DNA from: a virus
Virus record (IMG/VR): IMGVR_UViG_3300009508_000011
Coordinates: 124,001 to 188,000 of that record
Direction: 5' to 3' (one strand)
Length of the DNA stretch: 64,000 bases
The notes beneath the pieces were generated by a model. The model saw only the letters and a list, made by a program, of their open reading frames with translations. It had not been told where the DNA came from and searched no databases. The position numbers and the translations under genes were made by a program. Below are positions 34,640-42,740 of the stretch, piece after piece. Position 1 is the stretch's first letter, and each line of letters begins with the position of its first letter.

Positions 34640-36073
34640 TTATGCTTTTTTCTTAGGTAGCCAGTATGGGTGATACTCATCATTAGCCATTTTGAGTAAG
34701 TCCATAGTAGACAAGAAGTTAAGTGGGTCTGTAGAGCCCTCAAACACCCAGTAGCCACGAGTATTCAATAACACTGACCAATCATAGCCTTTGTCTTTAA
34801 TACGCGCATATAGCTCTTCTGGGGTTATACGATACTTGTCTGCTAACTTGTCACCTTTCCAGATTAACTGCATCTGACACATTTCAGAGGTTATTTCCAT
34901 AGCTCTCTGAAGTAAGTAGTCTGCATCACAGATACCACGAACTGTAGTACGCATCAATTTAACATCGGGATAAAGGTCTAACATGTAACCACGGTCATTA
35001 CCATGGATACCAAAACCCATAGGGTAATTAATGTTAGATACTTTCTTATTGCTACGTAAATACGTAAGTTCAGTAAGTGATGGCAGAAGACCTTCAGACT
35101 GAGATACAACTATCTGGAATGGAATGCCAGACGGGCCAGATTTAGCACGCAGGTTTTGAACCTGAATGATTTGTAAATCTTGGTCCATTGGATTACGGTC
35201 GTTCTCATCCTTAGGGAAGTATGGAGTTTTATCCGCTTGGTTGTGATGTGCCTTAGCGCCTGAACAATAATACAAGTTGTTAGTAAGGAACGTAAAGTTC
35301 TCTGGTACTTTCTTGAACTTGATTTTCTGCTTCATGGTAGCAAGTTTTTTCTGAGGTGGTGCCATTGGGTCTAACGCTAGGTCATCGCCCATGTGCGCCA
35401 CTACAGTAGTATAGATTTGACCTTTAGATGCAACACTAGGCATTTGTCCTAACATACGAGATTTAATTAGGTTATCACGTAGCGCCATTGTGTTCTGGTC
35501 TTTAGAATCTACTTCTGCTTTTGTATTAACTGTTTCAGTAGCATCGAATTGCATTTGTGACATTGAGTCTAGTAATAGTAGACTAGGTACAGTTATACTG
35601 ATAGTTTTACCGTCGATAACAAAAGGAGTTAAGATTTTAGCCTTGTCACCCATCTTGTGTTTTTTCTCTGAGAACTGACGAACGCTTTCCCAGTAATCAT
35701 TAGCCATGGTTGTACCATCTGTAAGGATACAACGCCCTTCAGCAAACAAATCTAATCCACCGATATTGTGCATACGTGAAGCTAGGCTATTAACACGTGC
35801 TGGTGTTTTTGAGTATTCTGAATCATAGGCCATTTCATTAACTTGTTCGTAGCGATTAACTACCGTTAAGTTAAGCCAGTCCGATAGAGTCGACTTATAC
35901 GAGTTACCACGACCACATGCACCAGTGACTTGTTGTAGACCACCGTTTAATATTGACTCACCATGTTTACCGGTGTAGTAGGTACCAATAGGTATGTCAA
36001 ATAAACAACCGACGTTCATCGCTGGTCGTAAAACTGGTACCTGTGGAAATAAATCTTCAGCTCCGAAATTCAT
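34640..36073 (-). CDS. uvsX: RecA/UvsX-like recombination ATPase
   Basis: The 477-residue protein has a P-loop at 51-62 (GACGRGNSYKST; a diverged Walker A with Lys-Ser-Thr). A hydrophobic Walker B-like strand follows (TVPSLLLLDSMSQMQF, near 160-175), then conserved polar segments (YTTVVAHMGDDLALDP, FLTNNLYYCSGAKAHHNQ) and an extended C-terminal region. This matches large phage RecA/UvsX relatives (phiKZ-group phages have one). The predicted role is ATP-dependent strand exchange in recombination-dependent replication and repair. A consensus Gly before the Lys is missing (N-S-Y-K), but the Lys-Ser-Thr is present. The nearby SbcC/gp46-like and RNase H genes fit a recombination/replication group. 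A class I promoter-like site lies upstream. Confidence 0.8.
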   Translation of the reverse strand: MNFGAEDLFPQVPVLRPAMNVGCLFDIPIGTYYTGKHGESILNGGLQQVTGACGRGNSYKSTLSDWLNLTVVNRYEQVNEMAYDSEYSKTPARVNSLASRMHNIGGLDLFAEGRCILTDGTTMANDYWESVRQFSEKKHKMGDKAKILTPFVIDGKTISITVPSLLLLDSMSQMQFDATETVNTKAEVDSKDQNTMALRDNLIKSRMLGQMPSVASKGQIYTTVVAHMGDDLALDPMAPPQKKLATMKQKIKFKKVPENFTFLTNNLYYCSGAKAHHNQADKTPYFPKDENDRNPMDQDLQIIQVQNLRAKSGPSGIPFQIVVSQSEGLLPSLTELTYLRSNKKVSNINYPMGFGIHGNDRGYMLDLYPDVKLMRTTVRGICDADYLLQRAMEITSEMCQMQLIWKGDKLADKYRITPEELYARIKDKGYDWSVLLNTRGYWVFEGSTDPLNFLSTMDLLKMANDEYHPYWLPKKKA

Positions 36074-36120
36074 CTGCTGTTCCTTATAATTTTACTTTAA
36101 TTTAGCTAAATAGCTTTACA

Positions 36121-36148
36121 CATAGGTAGTGCTATTTGAGTATTTTTT
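36121..36148 (-). promoter_or_regulatory. Class I promoter-like site for the RecA-like gene
   Basis: On the minus strand AAAAAATAC (36148-36140), exactly 15 bases, then TATG (36124-36121), 48 bases before the start codon at 36073. Confidence 0.65.
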
Positions 36149-36199
36149 AATAATGGTATGTCTAGACACTATTTCACTTGCATCTTAAGGAGCTATACA

Positions 36200-37009
36200 G
36201 TGGACCACTTAATTAACTTATATCAGCGGGCTTCGCTAGAGGCCCGTGCTGATGTTGAAGACCAGACAATTTTTGGGACGCACCTAGGTCGTTTCATAGA
36301 CGGTCTCAAAGAATACACAACCGGTATGGTTGGTAATGGAATTTTTAGTTTTAACGGACAACTGCAGAAAGTTCGTTCTAAAGAAGATTACATGGCTATC
36401 CGTAGTAAAACGGTTTATCGTCCTATCCATCTTAACTCTAAGGCTACTATGGCTGAGTTAGTGGAATTGGTTAAAGAAAACTTCGAAGCTCAACAAGACA
36501 TTGAGAAACGTATCTTTGGACCATGGCGTGCTATACTTGCAAACTTCTTGACAAACCCATCTGCCCTACAAGCAATATACGATGTTAAAGAATTACACAA
36601 AGGTAAGTTATTTAAACTAACTCCTTTGGACAGTATGGAAAAGAAACTTAAAAAGATTTATAATCCTACTAAGTCTCAACCTACTGATTCATTTGGTAAT
36701 CTTTATCGCAACTCCAATGAATGGACAGATACTTGCCGCACTATGGTTAAGCTTAATGAAGAAGCCATTAAATTCAACTTTGCTGATATCATTTCACAAG
36801 CTGAAGAAATTAATGAACTTGCTTCTAAGTTAGCTGATAACATATTTAACAATCCAGATGATTATCAGGTATCTAACTCCGCTATGGACTTACTTACTGA
36901 AGGTAGTTATCTAATTGGTAAAGAGTTAGAATTCCTTGGTGCCACTGGTAGCATGATGGATTCAATCTCAGGTGCCATTGCTTCCACAGCAGACGTGCTT
37001 AAGAAGTAA
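36200..37009 (+). CDS. Unknown protein, 269 aa, GTG start
   Basis: An ATG at 36158 opens the frame but has no ribosome site. The GTG at 36200 follows AAGGAG by seven bases and is the likely start (VDHLINLYQRASLEARAD). The protein is helical and Asn/Lys-rich, with an acidic/basic pattern (EAQQDIEKRIFGPWRAILANFL, then ADIISQAEEINELASKLADNIF). The C-terminus has ATGSMMDSISGAIASTADVLKK. No domain is recognised. The gene ends in a clear GACGGCATAAA element and terminator. Confidence 0.65.
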   Translation: MDHLINLYQRASLEARADVEDQTIFGTHLGRFIDGLKEYTTGMVGNGIFSFNGQLQKVRSKEDYMAIRSKTVYRPIHLNSKATMAELVELVKENFEAQQDIEKRIFGPWRAILANFLTNPSALQAIYDVKELHKGKLFKLTPLDSMEKKLKKIYNPTKSQPTDSFGNLYRNSNEWTDTCRTMVKLNEEAIKFNFADIISQAEEINELASKLADNIFNNPDDYQVSNSAMDLLTEGSYLIGKELEFLGATGSMMDSISGAIASTADVLKK

Positions 37010-37010
37010 A

Positions 37011-37055
37011 GACGGCATAAAACTAGGGCGGGGTGACCCGCCCTTGCTTTTTTTG
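37011..37055 (+). terminator. GACGGCATAAA element and rho-independent terminator
   Basis: GACGGCATAAA (37011-37021) follows the stop. Then AGGGCGGG-GTGA-CCCGCCCT (37025-37044) and TTGCTTTTTTT. This is the clearest example of the recurring post-stop element. Confidence 0.85.
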
Positions 37056-37056
37056 C

Positions 37057-37443
37057 TTAGGCATATTGACCAAGTGAAAAAGATACTGCGTGTTGAACAT
37101 CATTCTGCATATCACTATAGCGACCGTACCGTAACCATGATGGGATATTATCCATTATCTTGGCTACTATCGAGTCATGCCCACCGTGTAAATCAAGGTT
37201 ATCTAACTCACTACCTTCCCAAATGCCTTTACTTAATGTAGCAGGAAAGTCGAGTGCTTTAACGTTGTGTGATAAACGACATGCATCGTTGAGGTCAGAC
37301 AACTTACACTCTTTGCTTTTGCTAAGGGTGTGTAGATAGGTGGCTGTAGAAACGACTAGAATCATTCTACGCATTTTCTGATTTAAAACCAGACCAAGTA
37401 CGCCACCTCCTATTTGTTTACTAAGTTTGTTAAGTTTGCCCAT
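37057..37443 (-). CDS. Unknown protein with hydrophobic N-terminal segment, 128 aa
   Basis: GGAG precedes the ATG. The N-terminus is basic then hydrophobic (KQIGGGVLGLVLNQKMRRMILVVSTATYLHTL, residues 9-40), giving one or two possible membrane segments. The rest is soluble, with several His/Asp. It lies 12 bases after the stop of the RNase H gene, so the two are co-transcribed. No domain is recognised. Confidence 0.65.
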   Translation of the reverse strand: MGKLNKLSKQIGGGVLGLVLNQKMRRMILVVSTATYLHTLSKSKECKLSDLNDACRLSHNVKALDFPATLSKGIWEGSELDNLDLHGGHDSIVAKIMDNIPSWLRYGRYSDMQNDVQHAVSFSLGQYA

Positions 37444-37455
37444 ATTAATCTCCGA

Positions 37456-38940
37456 TTAAACTAGACACAGGTTAGAATAAGCCGAAGCGTAAAGTGCTAC
37501 ATCATCTTCAGTCTCGACCACCACTGCGTATCGGATAGTTTGTTTAGATTCTGGCCAAGTAATAACCGTAATGGTTGGTGACTCTTTAGCCATTGCAGTT
37601 AACATATTCTTGGTCGGTGCATCCATACCAACTGTAAGCACTACATCCTTTGTACCACTGCGCTTACCTGACTTCCAGCCAACAGGAACAGTTAGGAATT
37701 TCGCATTTTCTACGATATCCTTACTTGGGACAAGTTTGACCTTACCTTTAGAATCTTCTTCCGATACATAGAATTTGTCTGTAACATCGGTAGAAACCAT
37801 TTCTGACTTCTTCTTACCCTCTACTCCCTTAGGGTCTAAATACTCTTCTAAGCGGGCGGTGAGGTGGTCTAAAGTCTCTAAACCTATAAAGGCTAAACCA
37901 GGTGGATGTGCAGGGTTCGTCAGTACTTGTTCACCAACTGTTGATAGTGTTGGTACACGTAATCCAACTTGTAGGTAGTCTGCACCGTTATGGTAGATTT
38001 CAGGGTATATCTTAGAACTACGAATTGTATCGAAGCGACCATAGATTGGTACTATGTATTCATTACCCACAGAATCTTGCTTGGTACGTAATGTTTCCAA
38101 TACTTTGTTTTCTTCTTTAAGGAAGACTACTGAGTTAGAAGCATCCGATACACGCTTACCATGAAGTTCATCATCACTGTGTACACCAAACATGTATACG
38201 TTGCGTCCATCTCTAGATAACTGTTTACCAGTGTTAGTGGTGAAGTACCACTTAGAGTGTAACAATAAACGATTGTACGGTGGAGTCTTAGGTTTCTTAG
38301 GCTTGACCGATTTACCTTTGTCTTTGCCGTCTTCTGCTATTTCCAATATTGTTTCATGCACTGGTTCATATACACCAGACCCAGCTAAGGCACCGCCTTT
38401 CTTGGCGCACTCATCAGCCTTATCATTACCAACATTACCAGAATGACCTTTAACCCAAGTATACTTAATATTGATGTTACTAGCATCAATGATTGCAGTA
38501 TCTAACATTTTCCATTGTGGTAGATAAGATGGGGTTACACCATCACCTTTTTTCCAACCACGGGCTTTCCATCCGTCAATCCACTTAGTAGCACCATTAA
38601 GTGCTATTTTAGAATCAGAACGAATTTCTAAATTTTTAATATCTTTATCGATGGCGTAGTTTATTGCATTTGTAATTGCATAAATCTCACCCTCGTTATT
38701 GTCACAGCGACCTTTCAACCCGCCCCAAGATTGCCATTCACTAAGCTTGACAGGTTCAGCAGGTTTGCCGTCCTTGCCTTTAACTACTTCCGTCGTAACC
38801 TTAAGACCTTTAGTGTCAACAGGTTTATCGTAAGTAATTGTCTCAGTGTAAGTATAACCATAATTACCCCAGCCACTCATTGTACCGGGATTCGGGCGAG
38901 CCGAGCCATCTGTATAAATTATGGCGTTTAATTCACTCAT
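37456..38940 (-). CDS. RNase HI domain fused to a 300-residue C-terminal region
   Basis: The N-terminal domain (about 1-185) is a type 1 RNase H. The expected catalytic residues are present: Asp11 (YTDGS), Glu85 (DNNEGEIYA), Asp109 (RSDSK), His166 (KGHSG) and Asp176 (DKADECA). There is an insertion of roughly 40 residues between the first strands compared with the E. coli enzyme. It should cut RNA in RNA-DNA hybrids, for example primers. Residues about 215-494 carry a second, beta-rich part (WYFTTNTGKQLSRDGRNVYMFGVHSD) with no motif I recognise. The start has a GGAG site, and a class I promoter-like site lies 36-58 bases upstream. Confidence 0.85.
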   Translation of the reverse strand: MSELNAIIYTDGSARPNPGTMSGWGNYGYTYTETITYDKPVDTKGLKVTTEVVKGKDGKPAEPVKLSEWQSWGGLKGRCDNNEGEIYAITNAINYAIDKDIKNLEIRSDSKIALNGATKWIDGWKARGWKKGDGVTPSYLPQWKMLDTAIIDASNINIKYTWVKGHSGNVGNDKADECAKKGGALAGSGVYEPVHETILEIAEDGKDKGKSVKPKKPKTPPYNRLLLHSKWYFTTNTGKQLSRDGRNVYMFGVHSDDELHGKRVSDASNSVVFLKEENKVLETLRTKQDSVGNEYIVPIYGRFDTIRSSKIYPEIYHNGADYLQVGLRVPTLSTVGEQVLTNPAHPPGLAFIGLETLDHLTARLEEYLDPKGVEGKKKSEMVSTDVTDKFYVSEEDSKGKVKLVPSKDIVENAKFLTVPVGWKSGKRSGTKDVVLTVGMDAPTKNMLTAMAKESPTITVITWPESKQTIRYAVVVETEDDVALYASAYSNLCLV

Positions 38941-38975
38941 TGCTTTTGGCTCCGTTAATCCATACTACTACACAT

Positions 38976-38998
38976 CATAGTACAGTTAAATATTTTTT
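38976..38998 (-). promoter_or_regulatory. Class I promoter-like site for the RNase H gene (variant)
   Basis: On the minus strand AAAAAATAT (38998-38990) is followed by TATG (38979-38976) after only ten bases. This departs in both last base and spacing from the other sites. It lies 36 bases before the start. Confidence 0.4.
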
Positions 38999-39012
38999 GT
39001 TCGGGACATAGA

Positions 39013-39028
39013 GGCGGGAAACCCCGCC
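39013..39028 (-). terminator. Weak hairpin after the 199-aa gene
   Basis: GGCGGG-AAAC-CCCGCC, read either way, six bases from the stop at 39034. No T run follows directly on the minus strand. Confidence 0.45.
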
Positions 39029-39033
39029 ATCTA

Positions 39034-39633
39034 TTATGGGTTCAAAACCTTTTGCTCTAGAGCAATGACTTTATCATTGAGTAACGCATTACGTTTCTCT
39101 AACTCTCTACGTTTGGCATAGTCTGAAGTACGGTTGTTAATGTCTATTTCACGAATAGCTTCTAGAACAGGTACGTCCTCAGAAGACACCCTACCCAATA
39201 ACGGGATAGCGTGCACATTAGCTTCTGGTTCACCACCAACAATATCACTTGCCAGATTAGTAATCTGGTTAAGTAAATACTGCGGGTCCCAATGACTGCT
39301 TATAACTCCTAAGTCAACCGAAACAACTATACGTTGTGGGATTGCTTCACCCATGTTAGGGTAAGAGGTTATATGACTATCTGGGATGTACACGGTACTT
39401 TCACCATCGGTACCCAACGCAATAACGTTGATTCCTTTAGATGAATCTTCCAAATACACTGCTCTATCCAGACCTACCTTTTCGTAGACCTCTACCCAGA
39501 CATCCATTCCACGCTCTTCACATTCTTGGAATGTACGAATAGCCTGACACGTATAGTCTATACCGTCAAGTAGAGAAAATGGTTCCTTAACCGTATATCT
39601 ACCTCTAGCATAGATTGTTGGCGTAAGTTGCAT
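39034..39633 (-). CDS. Unknown protein with C-terminal coiled coil, 199 aa
   Basis: AAGGAG precedes the ATG. The N-terminal two-thirds are beta-rich (TPTIYARGRYTVKEPFSLLDGIDYT, then TVYIPDSHITSYPNMGEAIPQRIVVSVDLG). The last 35 residues form a heptad-like helix (YAKRRELEKRNALLNDKVIALEQKVL). This layout is common in phage structural proteins that trimerise. It lies ten bases after the 436-residue gene and is probably co-transcribed. Confidence 0.65.
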   Translation of the reverse strand: MQLTPTIYARGRYTVKEPFSLLDGIDYTCQAIRTFQECEERGMDVWVEVYEKVGLDRAVYLEDSSKGINVIALGTDGESTVYIPDSHITSYPNMGEAIPQRIVVSVDLGVISSHWDPQYLLNQITNLASDIVGGEPEANVHAIPLLGRVSSEDVPVLEAIREIDINNRTSDYAKRRELEKRNALLNDKVIALEQKVLNP

Positions 39634-39643
39634 TATCTACTCC

Positions 39644-40954
39644 TTATTGAGGTGCTGTTAACTCTACGTAAGAACGTTTAGTCAGCGCATGGTAAAGATA
39701 CCCATTTAAACTATAGGTAATGAACTCACGGTTATTACGGACTGTTTTACTAAACCCTTCCGGTAGAGCAAAATAATCATTGTATTTTTCAGCGTAAGTC
39801 AGTAGACTATAAATCAGGGCAGCTACTTCACGAGTAGGTTCATTCATGCGATGGAAGTCTGTGTCTGTAGTTCTTGTCAGAATGTAATCTGGGAACAATA
39901 CTCCAAACTCAGGGCTTGGTTTATCATCGGCAGGCTCGTGTGGTGTTACAGCCATAACTATACCACGCCATAGCGTAGGTACCTGATTTACCTTTTCGGC
40001 AATATGTACAGGTGAGAAGTTAGGTGTAAAGTCCAAAGCCAGTTGCTTGATACGGTCTGGGTGCACTACCGAACGATATATGTCATCTTCCAGAGGGTCG
40101 TACGATTCTAATACTGACTGCCAGTATGGAATCATTACCATCTCGTTAGGGCTAAAAAGCTCAGGTAGTACCTTTGCCCAAGAAGAACGGTCGTAGTTAC
40201 TCTGTGCTAATATATCACTAACAATTGATTCACGGATAACATCTACGTTATCACCAGCTTTACCGTAAATGACTACAGCGAAACTAATTGGTAAGGTTGT
40301 AATACTAGAAGATTTATCATGCCAAGTATAATCTTCACCCTTGTTAACCGTTGACGGGGCTTCTTTTTCGATAGCCACAATCTTGTTAAGTATAGATGTG
40401 GAAGTAGACTTAGCCAGTTCACCCTGAACATAAACATAATCCCGATGTAGGTCATCGATGTTATCTACTGGGAATACTGTCTCAACATGGTATTCATCAT
40501 ACTGGGCTTGGAATTCAGCATCGCCTAACCATAACTTCCAGCTTCCAGAGTCTGTCACATAACTAACAGAAGATGCGAACCAACCACCGTTCATCTGGAC
40601 TAGGTTACCGACACTGAACTCACCGGTCATCTCAATAAAGTGTCCGGTTATAGAATCAATGTATGATGGTAAGTCAGATGGTGCTAGCTTTAAATCACCT
40701 TGGGACATTACCCATTGAGCGATAGTTTGCATCAAGTCAAGGTCATCTTGTGAGGGAGACGTATACTCAGTTGTCCCGCTCTCATGAGCAGAAAACAAAT
40801 TAATTAATATTTCCGGCTCAGTTGGATTCGGAAACAGTTTGATGTCGCGACTGTAAGAGCGACTTATTTTGCTAAGCTCCCCTATGGGGGCTGTCGCATT
40901 ACTTTCATTGTTGGCATAAGTCGTCTTAGTGACGAAAGCCTTTATTTCTAACAT
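39644..40954 (-). CDS. Unknown virion-type protein, 436 aa
   Basis: Two ATGs lie at 40960 and 40954. The second has an eight-base spacing from GGAG and is preferred. The protein is Tyr/Ser/Asp-rich with many beta segments and no enzymatic signature. Pairs of polar loops and aromatic residues (NGGWFASSVSYVTDSGSWKLWLGDAEF) resemble baseplate or tail accessory proteins. It is divergent from the spanin genes and operonic with the coiled-coil protein downstream. Confidence 0.65.
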   Translation of the reverse strand: MLEIKAFVTKTTYANNESNATAPIGELSKISRSYSRDIKLFPNPTEPEILINLFSAHESGTTEYTSPSQDDLDLMQTIAQWVMSQGDLKLAPSDLPSYIDSITGHFIEMTGEFSVGNLVQMNGGWFASSVSYVTDSGSWKLWLGDAEFQAQYDEYHVETVFPVDNIDDLHRDYVYVQGELAKSTSTSILNKIVAIEKEAPSTVNKGEDYTWHDKSSSITTLPISFAVVIYGKAGDNVDVIRESIVSDILAQSNYDRSSWAKVLPELFSPNEMVMIPYWQSVLESYDPLEDDIYRSVVHPDRIKQLALDFTPNFSPVHIAEKVNQVPTLWRGIVMAVTPHEPADDKPSPEFGVLFPDYILTRTTDTDFHRMNEPTREVAALIYSLLTYAEKYNDYFALPEGFSKTVRNNREFITYSLNGYLYHALTKRSYVELTAPQ

Positions 40955-40998
40955 GGACATAGCTCCAAGCTGATTAAAAAAATAAGGGAGGTTTAGCT

Positions 40999-41532
40999 TT
41001 GTTTACCATACTGGAAAAGCTACTAGTATTCATACTAGAAGGGGCAAAGGACGCACCCGGTGACGGTGGTGCCGAAGTGCTACCAAGCCGTAATCATAAA
41101 AAGCCTATGGTTATATTGTCTGTGTTGACTATAATAGGTATTGGTATATGGTACGTTTGGTACGATAGTTACGTTAAAAATGCTCGGGAGATAGCTAAAA
41201 TAAAAGAAGCTCAGTCAAAAAGAGTCATTGCTGATTTACAAAGGGCTAACCTTAGTCTTAAAGATGAACGCATTCGACTAGCGGCTGATGTACGTAGAAT
41301 AACCGATAACTTAACTACCGTAACCCGTGAAAGGGATAAACTCCAAAACGCCTATGATAGGGTAGTGGTTACTCTTAAGGCAGAACAGACTGTAGTTACT
41401 AAACAGGTAGAACAGTTATCTAATCTTAAACATCAAATTGAGAAACTACAATTACAGCTAGATACCTATGCTAAAGATAATAGGATTATCTGGGACGAGA
41501 TAGTTACTTTAGGTAAAGAGGAGGGCACCTAG
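40999..41532 (+). CDS. i-spanin (inner-membrane spanin, Rz-like), TTG start
   Basis: The start is TTG at 40999, seven bases after GGGAGG. The 177-residue protein has a single membrane segment (about 36-56: KPMVILSVLTIIGIGIWYVWY) followed by about 105 residues of charged coiled coil (about 60-165: EIAKIKEAQSKRVIADLQRANLSL...). This is the layout of type II inner-membrane spanins, which reach through the periplasm and help disrupt the outer membrane at lysis. The next gene is a lipoprotein that overlaps its stop by one base. The protein family is too diverse for sequence proof; topology and gene pairing are the evidence. Confidence 0.7.
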   Translation: MFTILEKLLVFILEGAKDAPGDGGAEVLPSRNHKKPMVILSVLTIIGIGIWYVWYDSYVKNAREIAKIKEAQSKRVIADLQRANLSLKDERIRLAADVRRITDNLTTVTRERDKLQNAYDRVVVTLKAEQTVVTKQVEQLSNLKHQIEKLQLQLDTYAKDNRIIWDEIVTLGKEEGT

Positions 41533-42086
41533 TGCGTGTAAAACTATTTATACTTATAATGTCCCTAGCACTGACTTCATGTGTAACCACGGACGAGATT
41601 TTAGGTACTGACAATACCAAGGACAAGGAATTGGGTAATAGTTCATATATACCTTACCAGTATATACATACTAACCCACCTGATAAACTACTGCCATCTC
41701 CTACGTTTATACATTCCGCTAAAGGTGAGTATACTTACTACAAAGAGAAAGAACTTGAGGCTTATGCTGATGCCCTGATGGAATACCATGGTTACCTTGA
41801 AAGATACATACGTTCTTTAGAGGGTAGTGATGGTAAACCATTAGTTACTATTGGTAGGGAAAGATGCCTGATAGAGCTTGCAAGGGTAACCGTTATAACT
41901 CCACCACCTAACCGACCTATACCACCTACCTACAGTAGTGTGGAAAAGTCAGAGGGTACAGACTTAATGATTTCCTATCTCAATGAGGTAGACAAGTGGA
42001 TTGAGAATCTTGAGAAACACAACAGTGACTCAGTTAAACAATTCAATAAACTCATTATGTCAATAAAGAAAGTGTGTAGTTCATAA
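41532..42086 (+). CDS. o-spanin (outer-membrane lipoprotein, Rz1-like), GTG start
   Basis: The start GTG at 41532 overlaps the i-spanin stop (TAGTG) and has GAGG eight bases before it. The 184-residue protein begins with a signal peptide (MRVKLFILIMSLALTSC). The lipobox is LTSC, with the lipidated Cys at 17. A Pro-rich segment (TPPPNRPIPPTYSS) lies near residue 120 and a helical C-terminus near 145-180. A lipoprotein partly rich in Pro directly after a TM/coiled-coil protein is the signature of a separate Rz/Rz1 pair, here not embedded. No endolysin or holin gene is visible beside it. Confidence 0.7.
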   Translation: MRVKLFILIMSLALTSCVTTDEILGTDNTKDKELGNSSYIPYQYIHTNPPDKLLPSPTFIHSAKGEYTYYKEKELEAYADALMEYHGYLERYIRSLEGSDGKPLVTIGRERCLIELARVTVITPPPNRPIPPTYSSVEKSEGTDLMISYLNEVDKWIENLEKHNSDSVKQFNKLIMSIKKVCSS

Positions 42087-42087
42087 T

Positions 42088-42124
42088 CGACATAAGGGAG
42101 AGCTTTCGCTCTCCTTTACTTTTG
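42088..42124. terminator. Bidirectional terminator between o-spanin and thioredoxin
   Basis: GGAGAGC-TTTC-GCTCTCC (42097-42114), with CGACATAA before it and TTTACTTTTGCCGTC after it. The + side has a short T tract. On the minus strand the hairpin follows the TAGACGGCAAAA after the thioredoxin stop. Confidence 0.7.
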
Positions 42125-42128
42125 CCGT

Positions 42129-42455
42129 CTAGATGTTTTCGTTTAAGAAGCCCACTAGTTGCTGTTTACTAATAGCGCCTACTTTACTACCTACAACGGC
42201 CCCATCTTTAAACATTAGCATAGTGGGAATGCCACGAATACCGAACTTAGGGGCAATGTCGCCATGGTCATCGATGTTAAGTTTAGCTATTGTAGCCTTA
42301 CCATCAAACTCATCTGCTGCTTCATCTAATAAAGGAGCAACCATTTTACAAGGACCGCACCAAGGTGCCCAGAAATCAACCAATACTGGACCATCTGCAT
42401 TTAACACTTCACTATCGAAATTATCACTAGTTAGCGTTACAATCTTTTCGTTCAT
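42129..42455 (-). CDS. trxA: Thioredoxin
   Basis: The 108-residue protein is a full-length thioredoxin with the redox motif WCGPC (Cys33 and Cys36), [12 protein letters not shown], a cis-Pro region (GIRGIPTML, Pro77) and the C-terminal Gly-x-Ile segment. It is predicted to be cytoplasmic. Possible roles are supplying reducing power to a phage ribonucleotide reductase or acting as a polymerase processivity partner as in T7, but neither partner is in the window. AGGAG precedes the ATG. The gene is the last of the SbcC-Cys/His-thioredoxin unit. Confidence 0.95.
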   Translation of the reverse strand: MNEKIVTLTSDNFDSEVLNADGPVLVDFWAPWCGPCKMVAPLLDEAADEFDGKATIAKLNIDDHGDIAPKFGIRGIPTMLMFKDGAVVGSKVGAISKQQLVGFLNENI

Positions 42456-42464
42456 ATACTTCTC

Positions 42465-42740
42465 CTATTTATTTCCCGTCATCATTACATTACTACGGAA
42501 AGCTAAGTCATTAATAAATGATATCGCCACATCTGCACTTGACCAAGTTGACCCTATGGCGAATGACTCTACCTTTTTATCAGAGTAGAGAGATACGTGT
42601 CTTCTACAACGAGTACACATTCTCTCTGACCCTGACGTGAATTTCATGTTTTCCCAAGGTTGCCACAAGTGACCCTCATCATAACACCTTTCGATTAGAT
42701 GTTTGTGAGCACCACTCATTACCTGTAATCCATCAGACAT
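42465..42740 (-). CDS. Small Cys/His protein, 91 aa
   Basis: The ATG overlaps the SbcC-like gene's stop by one base (TAATG), with GGAG eight bases before. Cys residues at RCYDEGH and MCTRCRRH (Cys-x2-Cys) could bind zinc. The rest is short and Ser-rich. It is coupled to the SbcC-like ATPase upstream and to thioredoxin downstream, so it may take part in DNA processing or redox control. No family is recognised. Confidence 0.6.
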   Translation of the reverse strand: MSDGLQVMSGAHKHLIERCYDEGHLWQPWENMKFTSGSERMCTRCRRHVSLYSDKKVESFAIGSTWSSADVAISFINDLAFRSNVMMTGNK

